Below are positions 1-8,194 of a DNA stretch of 54,440 nt, one piece after another; position 1 is the first letter of the stretch, and each line of letters begins with the position of its first letter. The position numbers and the translations under genes were made by a program. The notes beneath the pieces were generated by a model, which made no database searches, was not told the DNA's origin, and worked only from the letters and a program-made list of their open reading frames with translations. The stretch comes from Candidatus Tepidiaquacellales bacterium UBA6667 (GTDB taxonomy: Bacteria > Bacteroidota > Ignavibacteria > Tepidaquicellales > Tepidaquicellaceae), in NCBI GenBank assembly GCA_002455255.1, contig DKKL01000007.1, positions 227,240 to 281,679 of the forward strand, read 5' to 3'.

Positions 1-16
1 CCCCCTCCAAAGGGGG
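1..16. repeat. GC-rich hairpin at window edge
   Basis: CCCCCT (1-6), loop CCAA, AGGGGG (11-16) form a 6-bp GC stem in AT-rich surroundings. It may be the terminator of a gene left of the window or a dispersed palindromic intergenic repeat. The left side is cut by the window, so its full extent is not visible. Confidence 0.5.
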
Positions 17-65
17 ACTTTATAAATGTGTTTTGAGTTTGTAAAATAAATTATTAACTGTATTT

Positions 66-746
66 TTGTTTAAATTAAATCATTTAATGTTTTCAGAAAG
101 CTGGAAATCGTTTTTAAAGGTTAGAAGTAATATATTAAAGCTGATATTTAATTTTATTTTGCTTTTTTCAACTTTGTGTGCAGTTACTACATATCTGAAC
201 TACAACGAGCAAAGGACTGAGGTCGTAAAATTAAATGATCCGGTCTTAAATACTTTTACGGCGGTTGATTTAGATACTTATGCATTTATTCTTATGTATA
301 TTTCCATAGTTTCATTTTTTGTTTTTATCGCTTTCAGACCAAAACTAATTTTAATTGCTTTTACTTCTTACAGTATTGTAGCACTGACAAGGATTTTTAT
401 GATGTATCTTACACCGCTTGATGTTCCCGATGGGGCAATTTATTTTCATGATCCTATTGTTACAGTTTTCGGTGGTGGCACAACTTTTATGAAAGATTTA
501 TTTTTTTCAGGACATACTTCTCTTATGGTTTTACTTACTCTGATAACATTTAAGTATGAGAAATCATCCGATAAAATTTCTGTTACAGGTTTTGATAAAT
601 ATTATAAATATTTTTTACTTGCAGGAACAATACTTGTGGCATATTCAGTCTTAATGCAAAAAGCACATTATGCAGTGGATGTGGCGGTTGCTCCTTTTAT
701 AGCATACACAGCATACAGAATAAGTATAAAAATTTATAAGTTATAA
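66..746 (+). CDS. PAP2-like (sphingomyelin-synthase-type) membrane phosphatase
   Basis: A 226-residue integral membrane protein with about five or six hydrophobic segments. Near residues 146-149 it has SGHT, and about 50 residues later HYAVDV, which match the second and third motifs of the PAP2 / PAP2_C (sphingomyelin synthase-like) lipid phosphatase or phosphotransferase superfamily. In that family the two histidines and the aspartate form the active site on the outer face of the membrane. The likely role is dephosphorylating a lipid phosphate or moving a phospho-headgroup; the substrate cannot be told from sequence. The start is TTG at 66; an in-frame ATG at 87 is an equally good alternative. 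A glycosyltransferase gene follows 26 bp downstream, so co-transcription is likely. Confidence 0.7.
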   Translation: MFKLNHLMFSESWKSFLKVRSNILKLIFNFILLFSTLCAVTTYLNYNEQRTEVVKLNDPVLNTFTAVDLDTYAFILMYISIVSFFVFIAFRPKLILIAFTSYSIVALTRIFMMYLTPLDVPDGAIYFHDPIVTVFGGGTTFMKDLFFSGHTSLMVLLTLITFKYEKSSDKISVTGFDKYYKYFLLAGTILVAYSVLMQKAHYAVDVAVAPFIAYTAYRISIKIYKL

Positions 747-772
747 TTTTTAAAAATATATCCGCAGATTAA

Positions 773-2752
773 TTGAAAAAGAATAAAACAAAGAATAAAA
801 ATCAAACAACTAATAAAGTAACAAAAAACGAAATTGATTTTTCATTGGCTTATGAACCGTCAAAAATCCAGAACTATATAATTTATATTATACTGGCTGT
901 TATATCGGTTTCACTATCAATGAACTACATTATGTATGCATCCGGACAAAACGGATTTTTAAGTTTTCCGCTCGACGACCCATGGATTCATTTGACCTTT
1001 GCAAAAAATTTAGTTGAATTCGGAAGTTTTTCATATTTCAAAAATGAAATGGCAACTGCTGGTTCTACTTCTCCGATTTATACTTTATTTCTTGCCATAG
1101 GATTTATATTCACAAAAAATGAAATGATTTTAAGTTATTTACTCGGGATTATTTTTCTTGTTTGTTCTGTGTTTGCATTTTATAAACTAAGCAGGTTTGA
1201 ATTTGGAAAAGAAACTTATTTTGCTATTGGTGCATCGGTTATTTTCCTCTCTGATAAATGGATGAATTTCATTGCGGATTCGGGTATGGAAACTACGATG
1301 TATATATTTATGATTATACTCGGATTTTATTTTTATAAAAAAAGACAGGCGATACCTTTAGGCATTATGCTGGGGTTGATACTTTGGGGAAGACCGGACG
1401 GAGTTGCTTTTTATGCCGCGATTGTAATTGATTACCTAATACTGATTTGGCTCTCAAAAAACACAAAAGGCGAACAAACAAATTTATTTTCAAAACAGGA
1501 TTTAATAAAAGTTGGGATAACTTTCGGAATTTTACTTGTGATTTATTTCGCAATGAATTTGATTCTTTCAGGTTCGCTTTTGCCAAACACTTACAATGCA
1601 AAGCTGGCTTATTACTCACCGGAATTCCGAAGCAGGGGCGATTTTTTCAAATTTGAAGTTTGGGATTATTTTACTTCAGGTGCTTATGGTGTATTAATGA
1701 TAGGGTTTTTATTTTCAACTGTTAAAACAATTTTTGATTTATTCAAGAAAAAATACAGCAGTAATTTTTCATATATACTTTTTTCATTTCTGCTTGTTTT
1801 CATTTACTGGTATAAACTGCCTTATGCTCACAGGTTTGGAAGATATCTAATGCCTATAATTCCGTTTTTAATTCTCGTTGGACTTACAGGTTTCAGAGAT
1901 GCATCGAAGATTATAGGAAGTGCTTTTAACAGCAGAAGTTTTGCTAACGGATTTTATATAATCGTTTTATTAATATGTCTTTCGATGAGCGTTCTGAATT
2001 ACAATGAAAATAAATCATTATATGCAGATGAATGTAAATACATATACGATAGACAAGTAAAAGCAGCGTTATGGATAAATCAAAACACAAATGAAAACGA
2101 CATAATAGGGACGCATGATGTCGGTGCAATTGGATTTTACAGCGGAAGAAAGATAGTAGATGTAGCAGGTTTGGTAACACCGGAACTAATAGATAAAATT
2201 CACGACAGAAATTATGTTAAGGATATGGAAAAATATATGAAAGAATCAGGTGTAACATATTTGGTTTTTTTAAGAGAATGGTATCGTGTTGTAAATCAAA
2301 AACCGTTATTCTCAACAGCAGATTCTTTACCTCCGGAAGTTATGGAAATTTATAAATATACTCCGGATTCAACAGTGATTTTGAGTAAGGAATCCAATTC
2401 AATAAATATGTATGCGGAGAATTTATTGCAGCAGCGGCAGTTTCCGCAGGCAGTGAATGTATTAAACAAATCAATTGCTTCAACTCCGAACTCATCTTAT
2501 ACATATTTTCTGCTTGCGAGTGCATACTCAATGACAAACGATGCAAAAAATATGGAAGCGAGTTTACTGAAAGCGGTGGAACTGTATCCCGAATTTAAAG
2601 AAGCACACCTTCAGCTTGCGAACTATTATTTAAAAAACGGGTTTAATGAAAAAGCAAAGTTTCATCTTGATAAAAGTTTAGCTGCAGATCCTAACTATAA
2701 GTTTGCAAAAGACCTTGAAAAGATGCTGCCGCAGGATTCTACAAAAAAATAA
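773..2752 (+). CDS. GT-C (PMT/ArnT-like) membrane glycosyltransferase with C-terminal TPRs
   Basis: 659 residues, starting at TTG 773. After a basic, soluble 30-residue N-terminus there are about ten membrane spans. The first periplasmic loop contains LDDPWIH (about residue 66), the paired acidic motif placed where GT-C transferases that use polyprenyl-phosphate sugars carry their catalytic aspartate. After the membrane region comes a soluble part, and residues about 545-645 form roughly three TPR helix pairs. A TPR tail on a GT-C enzyme suggests docking to a protein partner or acceptor (inference). Acceptor and donor are unknown. It lies between a PAP2-like lipid phosphatase and mltG, which suits an envelope role. 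Confidence 0.72.
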   Translation: MKKNKTKNKNQTTNKVTKNEIDFSLAYEPSKIQNYIIYIILAVISVSLSMNYIMYASGQNGFLSFPLDDPWIHLTFAKNLVEFGSFSYFKNEMATAGSTSPIYTLFLAIGFIFTKNEMILSYLLGIIFLVCSVFAFYKLSRFEFGKETYFAIGASVIFLSDKWMNFIADSGMETTMYIFMIILGFYFYKKRQAIPLGIMLGLILWGRPDGVAFYAAIVIDYLILIWLSKNTKGEQTNLFSKQDLIKVGITFGILLVIYFAMNLILSGSLLPNTYNAKLAYYSPEFRSRGDFFKFEVWDYFTSGAYGVLMIGFLFSTVKTIFDLFKKKYSSNFSYILFSFLLVFIYWYKLPYAHRFGRYLMPIIPFLILVGLTGFRDASKIIGSAFNSRSFANGFYIIVLLICLSMSVLNYNENKSLYADECKYIYDRQVKAALWINQNTNENDIIGTHDVGAIGFYSGRKIVDVAGLVTPELIDKIHDRNYVKDMEKYMKESGVTYLVFLREWYRVVNQKPLFSTADSLPPEVMEIYKYTPDSTVILSKESNSINMYAENLLQQRQFPQAVNVLNKSIASTPNSSYTYFLLASAYSMTNDAKNMEASLLKAVELYPEFKEAHLQLANYYLKNGFNEKAKFHLDKSLAADPNYKFAKDLEKMLPQDSTKK

Positions 2753-2780
2753 CATATCCGTTTTGAAGGTAAAATAGTTT

Positions 2781-2838
2781 CACCACGAATTAACACGGAT
2801 TAAACGAATTTCACGAATTAAATCCCGATAAATCGGGA
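2781..2838. repeat. Tandem 9-mer plus perfect palindrome, intergenic repeat
   Basis: Between the glycosyltransferase and mltG there are four near-tandem copies of a 9-10 base unit of the form CACGAATTA (2784-2820). They are followed by a perfect 7-bp inverted repeat, TCCCGAT-AA-ATCGGGA (2823-2838). This looks like a dispersed intergenic element rather than a gene. The palindrome has no T-run after it, so it is not an obvious terminator. Confidence 0.55.
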
Positions 2839-2884
2839 CAGGCAGAATTTCACAAATTGTTATGAATAAATTTAGGTTAAGTAT

Positions 2885-3913
2885 TTGAAAAAAATTAATT
2901 TTATAAGCGTTTTATTATTCATTTTAATCGGCAGTTTAATTTTTATATTAACTGTCAGTTCCTATTTTCTATATCATTTTTCAAACACGCGACCACTCAC
3001 AGCCGATAAACAATTTAAAATATCCAAAGGTGAAAACTTTTCGCAGATTGTAAAAAACCTTGAAGAGCAAAAAATTATCTCAAGCGGATTTACCCTTAAA
3101 CTTACAGCAAAGCTCACCAATCTCGATAAAAAAATATACGCGAGGAATTATATTTTCAAACCCGGTATGGGAAATCTTGAAATTCTTAAAATGATTTCAA
3201 ATCACAAGTATATAGAAACCGTTAAATTAAGGATTCTGGAAGGTTGGACAATCAGAAAAATTTCAGAAACAGTTGAAAACAGATTTGGTATTAATAAAGA
3301 TGAATTTATAAAAGAAACATCTAATCCGGAATTTATTAAACAACTCGGGCTTGAAGGTAAAGTTAAAAATCTCGAAGGGTTTTTATTTCCCGATACATAT
3401 ACGCTTGATATAAATTCTGATGCAAATGATATTGTTAAAATACTTGTGAACAGGTTTAATGAAAAAGTTATTAATGATAAAGAATTAATGAAAAGGATGA
3501 ATGAGATGGGTATGAATTTACTTGAAACAGTAACGCTTGGAAGCATTATAGATGCGGAAACACATATAAAAAGTGAACTTGAGATAATTTCCGGCGTATA
3601 TCATAACAGACTAAAAAAGAAAATGAGATTAGAGGCAGATCCGACGGTGCAGTATGCATTACCTGACGGACCAAAGGAAAGATTATTATTCAAAGATTTG
3701 GAAATTAATTCACCTTATAATACATACAGGAATTTTGGACTTCCGCCGGGACCTATAAATAATCCGGGATTAGACGAGATAAAATCAGCGGTGAATCCTG
3801 CAAAACATAACTATATATTTTTCGTAGCAACAGGAGACGGCGGGCATACTTTTTCAGAAACATACGAAAAACATTTAAAGGCAGCAGAAGAGTACAGAAA
3901 AAAACTTAAATGA
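2885..3913 (+). CDS. mltG: Endolytic murein transglycosylase MltG
   Basis: 342 residues, close to the usual MltG/YceG length. A single N-terminal membrane anchor (about residues 8-29) is followed by the YceG domain. Diagnostic segments are the DAET stretch near residue 225, where the family's catalytic glutamate lies, then RLEADPTVQYALP and SPYNTYRNFGLPPGPINNPG. MltG cleaves nascent peptidoglycan strands at the outer face of the inner membrane and sets glycan chain length. The start is TTG at 2885, followed directly by a lysine-rich codon run and the anchor. The stop overlaps the next gene by 4 bp (ATGA), so the two are probably translationally coupled. Confidence 0.95.
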   Translation: MKKINFISVLLFILIGSLIFILTVSSYFLYHFSNTRPLTADKQFKISKGENFSQIVKNLEEQKIISSGFTLKLTAKLTNLDKKIYARNYIFKPGMGNLEILKMISNHKYIETVKLRILEGWTIRKISETVENRFGINKDEFIKETSNPEFIKQLGLEGKVKNLEGFLFPDTYTLDINSDANDIVKILVNRFNEKVINDKELMKRMNEMGMNLLETVTLGSIIDAETHIKSELEIISGVYHNRLKKKMRLEADPTVQYALPDGPKERLLFKDLEINSPYNTYRNFGLPPGPINNPGLDEIKSAVNPAKHNYIFFVATGDGGHTFSETYEKHLKAAEEYRKKLK

Positions 3914-5436
3914 ACGAAAAAACAATATTCAGATTATTTCTTAAAACAGATTACAGAGATAAAGAAAAAAATACCTATAAGAGATTTTTAGGTATAATGA
4001 TTTCGTATATTTTTGCAAACAGTTTTATTGGTTGGAGCAATTATATAAGATTTGATGAATTTGGGTTTTCAGTTTTGGCAATGAGTATGAATATATTTTT
4101 TATAACATTCATAGCATTAACAGAATACGGAGAATTATTTTTTTCAAAAAAGCAAAATGAGATATTTTCGAGTTTACCCGTTCTGCCGGAAGAAATTTTT
4201 GCTGCAAAGTTTAAATCAGCCTTTCTGTATATTTTTAGTTTTGTGTTAGTATTACTGTTACCTCAGATAATATTTTTTGCAATGTATTCCGGAGAGGTAA
4301 GCAGAGTTTTACTTTTTATAATAATTAATATATCATTCACTTTATTTTTACTTTTTTTATTGTTGCTCCTTCAGTCGGTATCAATAGTTATGAGCAAGGG
4401 AAAATCAAACAAACTTGTAACTGTTTTACAATTTATATTTGTTGCTTTTATAGTATTAACAAGCACAATATCATCGAAGGGAGATCAAAAAGGATTAACA
4501 GATATCAGAGAAATAGAGGCAGTAAAATATCTTCCTCAAACATATTTTTACAGCGGGATAGAAAACTATTTATTTTTAGTTTTGTGTTTGTGTTTAACAC
4601 TTTTTTTGGGGTTTAGTTTTTATTTTTATATGAAAATGAATTATGAAAAAATTTCAGATTATCTTTCATTTGAAACTAAGGTAAAGAAAAAATCATTTAT
4701 ACCCGCAAAATATCTTGAAGGAATTCAGAAATTTATAACTGCAAAATTTTTAAACAATAATATAGAACAGGCATTTTATGGTTTAACTAAAAATCAGTTT
4801 GCAAATTCCAAACAGTTAAAATTAAAAAATCTTCCATTCGTTTTTTTACCTTTGATATTTGCATTGATTGCTGTTGTAGGTAATCAACAGGGATTTTTAT
4901 ATTTCGACTCAAGCAAGATAAGTTCTTTAGGGACGGGAGTATTAATTCTTGGACCATCTATTACAATGATATTAATTATGAGTTCAAGACTATTAATTTC
5001 AGGAACTAAAATTGCCGACGAAAATTCAAACGATACTGATTGGATTTATAAAACAATTCCTGTGAAAGAGAATGTTTGGATATTTAATGGGGTGAACAAA
5101 TTTATTTATTTCAATTTTTTAATTCCTGTATTTATATTAGTTTTTTTAATCCTATTAGTAAGACTTGACGTTTTAACAGTTGCATTAAATATGATATTTA
5201 TAATTTCAGGAATAATATTTATAAATTCAATAGCAGGTTTATTCGATAAAAATTTTCCTTTCTCACTTGAAAATACGAAACACAACAGCACTTCCAAATT
5301 TTTTGAAGTGCTTTTAACAATGGTAATGGGTATTCTTGTATTCATTATTCAGATTTTTATATTTAAGAATATATATTTTATACTCGGTTTATCAGCAATA
5401 TTTATAATATTATCAGCACTGATAAACCGGAAATAA
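3910..5436 (+). CDS. Multispan membrane protein, ABC-2 permease-like
   Basis: 508 residues with about twelve hydrophobic segments and short connecting loops. The segment near residues 75-100 (tyrosine/glutamate then FFSKKQNEIFSSLPVLPEE) resembles the coupling region of ABC-2 type exporter permeases, but no ATP-binding partner gene lies beside it and I cannot name a family with confidence. It overlaps mltG by 4 bp, so it is probably made with it. Function unknown; a transport or membrane-remodelling role is only a guess. Confidence 0.6.
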   Translation: MNEKTIFRLFLKTDYRDKEKNTYKRFLGIMISYIFANSFIGWSNYIRFDEFGFSVLAMSMNIFFITFIALTEYGELFFSKKQNEIFSSLPVLPEEIFAAKFKSAFLYIFSFVLVLLLPQIIFFAMYSGEVSRVLLFIIINISFTLFLLFLLLLLQSVSIVMSKGKSNKLVTVLQFIFVAFIVLTSTISSKGDQKGLTDIREIEAVKYLPQTYFYSGIENYLFLVLCLCLTLFLGFSFYFYMKMNYEKISDYLSFETKVKKKSFIPAKYLEGIQKFITAKFLNNNIEQAFYGLTKNQFANSKQLKLKNLPFVFLPLIFALIAVVGNQQGFLYFDSSKISSLGTGVLILGPSITMILIMSSRLLISGTKIADENSNDTDWIYKTIPVKENVWIFNGVNKFIYFNFLIPVFILVFLILLVRLDVLTVALNMIFIISGIIFINSIAGLFDKNFPFSLENTKHNSTSKFFEVLLTMVMGILVFIIQIFIFKNIYFILGLSAIFIILSALINRK

Positions 5437-5447
5437 AATAGATTAAA

Positions 5448-6098
5448 ATGCCACAGCAGGAAACTTCAATAGACATAAAAACTCAAACTAAACCATTAAT
5501 AAAAACATATAATGGTGACGGAAAAAGTATCGTACTTGGGATAACAGGTGCAAGCGGAGCAATTTACGGATTGAGAATGCTTCGTGCATTATTGCTAAGC
5601 GAATATAATGTAGAACTTATTTTATCTGAATACGCCACATATTCCCTCGCAAGTGAATGTAATGTAGAGATTAAACCGTCAAATATAACTTCAATTTTTC
5701 CAGAAATATTAATGCTGAAATCATCTGTTAATATACACAGCAATCTTGATTTGAAATCAGATTTATTTCAAGGTGGATTTAATATTAATGGAATGGTTAT
5801 ATCACCCTGTTCGATGGGATTGCTTGCCGGCATAGCTGATGGTGAGTGTGAAAACCTGATTGAAAAATGTGCCGACTGGGCATTATCACATAAGAAACCG
5901 TTAATAATAGTTCCGAGAGAAACGCCAATAAATAAAATACATTTAAGAAACTTAACAAATGTAATGGATGCGGGAGCAATGGTAGTACCTGCGATGCCGG
6001 CATTTGATTACAACCCACAGACATTCAATGACCTTGCAGATTACATTGCAGGAAAAGTAATGGATATGCTCAACAATGGCGAAAAACCGTTGGCGTGA
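5448..6098 (+). CDS. ubiX: Flavin prenyltransferase UbiX
   Basis: 216 residues. GITGASGAIYG (about residues 32-42) is the nucleotide-binding start of the UbiX/Pad1 flavoprotein fold. CSMGLLAGIADG, the PRETPINKIHLRNL segment and the DAGAMVVPAMPAFDY stretch complete the family pattern. UbiX attaches dimethylallyl phosphate to FMN to make prenylated FMN, the cofactor of UbiD-type decarboxylases in quinone and aromatic-acid metabolism. About 28 residues precede the fold, longer than usual and of low complexity; no internal standard start lies close to the fold, so I keep ATG 5448. No ubiD lies in the window. Confidence 0.95.
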   Translation: MPQQETSIDIKTQTKPLIKTYNGDGKSIVLGITGASGAIYGLRMLRALLLSEYNVELILSEYATYSLASECNVEIKPSNITSIFPEILMLKSSVNIHSNLDLKSDLFQGGFNINGMVISPCSMGLLAGIADGECENLIEKCADWALSHKKPLIIVPRETPINKIHLRNLTNVMDAGAMVVPAMPAFDYNPQTFNDLADYIAGKVMDMLNNGEKPLA

Positions 6099-6179
6099 GT
6101 GGGGTTAAAATGTTCAGCTCTAATCTTCAGGTTTATATTAATATCTAACAATATCGAAATTATTATTGAATCTTATTTA

Positions 6180-6244
6180 TTATAACATTATTTTTATATT
6201 ATAACATAATAATTGTTATAATACAATTATTATGTTATAATATA
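6180..6244. promoter_or_regulatory. Four-site operator array (TTATAACA/TGTTATAA) with 21-bp inverted repeat
   Basis: TTATAACA occurs at 6180-6187 and 6199-6206, and its inverse TGTTATAA at 6214-6221 and 6233-6240. The pairs are each 19 bp apart, about two helical turns. The inner part also forms a perfect 21-bp inverted repeat (6195-6215 and 6224-6244) around an 8-base centre, TTATAATA. The right arm runs into the first ATG of the next gene. The layout is that of a cooperative operator, most simply for the winged-helix protein encoded immediately downstream (inference; AbiEi antitoxins are known to repress their own promoter through inverted repeats). Confidence 0.75.
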
Positions 6245-8055
6245 TGTATATAATGCAATTAGCAAAAATAAATTTAAAAGTGTTTGGTTTTGAAATTGAA
6301 TTTGAAGACTTAACTTTGAATGAAATTTCAATGATCCCTTTTATTTATAAAGAAATATATAATTTTCAGAAAGCAAAAATTTTAGGTGTAAATGTTTTAA
6401 TTGTAAAACAAAAAAATAAATTAAAAATCTCGGCAAATAATTATAGAAAACATTCAGATATATTATATAAAAGTTTGGGTATTAAAGTTATTTTTCTTTT
6501 AAACAATTTACTACCATACAACAGAAATAGGTTAATGGAAAAGAAGGTTAATTTTGTTATGGCAAATAAGCAGGTTTTTCTACCTGATTTATTGGTCAAC
6601 ATAACAAATTTCAGATTGAGTCAGGATAAGAATATTACCAAACTAAGTCCGGTCACACAATTTTTAATTTTATATCATTTGTTAAAAAATTCTATTGAAT
6701 ATAAAAGTATAGATGAAATTTCAAGGGAAACAAATTATTCAAAAATGTCAATCAGCCGGGCAATAAAAGAATTAAAAGAAACAGGACTTTGTAAAGAAAA
6801 AAGAAACAAAGAAGTTGAAATATATTTCAATAAAACAAAACAAGAAATTTGGAATGAGTCATTACCGTATATGAGTAGCCCTGTTGTTAAAACCTATTTT
6901 AATATTGAAAGGTTAGAAAATCATAAATTTCTAACAACAAATTTATCAGCTTTATCACATTACACTAATATTGCAGATGATGGACAAAAAAGAATCGCAA
7001 TATATAAGAATGAATTTTATGAAATGATTAATCAAAGGAAACTAAGTTTAAATGAAATTGAAGGTGAGGAATTTATTGAAGTATGGAAATATCAACCACA
7101 GATGTTATCAGATACAAATTATATTGATCCATTATCTTTATATTTAATTTTTAAGGATACAGAAGATGAGAGAATAGAATCAGCATTAGAAAAACTCATA
7201 AATATAGAAATTAGAAAAGCTCATAAATATAGAAAAATGAATTATAATTCAACCTTACATTTTTATTTTAATAAATATCTCCCTAATATTTATAGTGTGT
7301 TGTCATTAGATAAAAAGATTAAAAAAGAGAAATTTTGGAATGAAAAACTTAATAATCTTATAGAACATTACGGATCTTTTAAAATTGGTCAAAAAAAAGA
7401 GACTAATTTATTTGATATCATTGAAATGGCTGAAAATGGAGAATTATCAAAAGTATGCTTTTTAAATCAAATTGATTCAATGTTTTCTACCCTTTATACT
7501 TCTATGGACTACAAGTTCAAAATAAAACTTAGAAATATGTTAAAAGGAACTTTATTTAATTTGAATAATCATAATTACTTAAACCCAATAGGAGAGTTAT
7601 TTTGTATTTATAAATTTCATTTTAATAATGAAACAAAAATATTAGATTTAGAATATGAATTAGAAAAAAATAAGCCAACTTTTGATTTATTAATTGAGTT
7701 AAATAATAATAAATATTTGGTCGAAATATATAACATTCACCCGAATTTCGAGAAGGAAAATTATTTAGAGGAAGTAGGATCTAAAATTATTAATAAAAGG
7801 AGAAATAAAATTTCATCTCATAATTTAGAAAACCATATTTTTTTAATTTTACCAATAATTTGGTTAACTCAGACAGAACTTTCTGGAGATAATGCAATCA
7901 TCAAAAATTATTTTGATAATTTTATTAGTCTTAATAAAAATATAATAATGGGTCCATTTTCAATTTACTCAAATAAATATAATAAAAATTACATATATAA
8001 AATTGATTTACTAGATAATCATATTTTAGAATTAGAAAAATTATCTACCAGTTAA
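6244..8055 (+). CDS. AbiEi-like winged-helix regulator fused to a long unknown C-terminal region
   Basis: 603 residues. Residues about 135-195 hold a clear winged helix-turn-helix (SIDEISRETNYSKMSISRAI). Residues about 195-320 resemble the C-terminal part of type IV antitoxins of the AbiEi group (LSALSHYT, then EVWKYQP and the DPLSLYLIFKDTEDERIESAL pattern). The remaining 280 residues are not part of that family; within them residues about 478-498 (FDLLIELNNNKYLVEIYNI) look like the core strands of a PD-(D/E)XK nuclease fold in which the usual lysine of ExK is tyrosine. The first ATG (6244) lies in the operator palindrome; ATG 6253 is the better start. No AbiEii toxin gene follows. The region is markedly richer in A and T than its neighbours, suggesting transfer. 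Confidence 0.65.
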   Translation: MYIMQLAKINLKVFGFEIEFEDLTLNEISMIPFIYKEIYNFQKAKILGVNVLIVKQKNKLKISANNYRKHSDILYKSLGIKVIFLLNNLLPYNRNRLMEKKVNFVMANKQVFLPDLLVNITNFRLSQDKNITKLSPVTQFLILYHLLKNSIEYKSIDEISRETNYSKMSISRAIKELKETGLCKEKRNKEVEIYFNKTKQEIWNESLPYMSSPVVKTYFNIERLENHKFLTTNLSALSHYTNIADDGQKRIAIYKNEFYEMINQRKLSLNEIEGEEFIEVWKYQPQMLSDTNYIDPLSLYLIFKDTEDERIESALEKLINIEIRKAHKYRKMNYNSTLHFYFNKYLPNIYSVLSLDKKIKKEKFWNEKLNNLIEHYGSFKIGQKKETNLFDIIEMAENGELSKVCFLNQIDSMFSTLYTSMDYKFKIKLRNMLKGTLFNLNNHNYLNPIGELFCIYKFHFNNETKILDLEYELEKNKPTFDLLIELNNNKYLVEIYNIHPNFEKENYLEEVGSKIINKRRNKISSHNLENHIFLILPIIWLTQTELSGDNAIIKNYFDNFISLNKNIIMGPFSIYSNKYNKNYIYKIDLLDNHILELEKLSTS

Positions 8056-8194
8056 GTTAATAATTAAACATTCAAACAAATTCCTAACTCAAAATAATTG
8101 TTTTAATAGTCAAACACTTTTATTATTTTTCTCATATACTGCGATAATTATATTTCTCCTAATTCAACAAAATAATATTTTAATAATTTAATAT

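Noticed and set aside
3202..3546. Open frame of 114 codons on the minus strand
   Set aside because: It is antisense to mltG, whose family motifs are unambiguous across this range.
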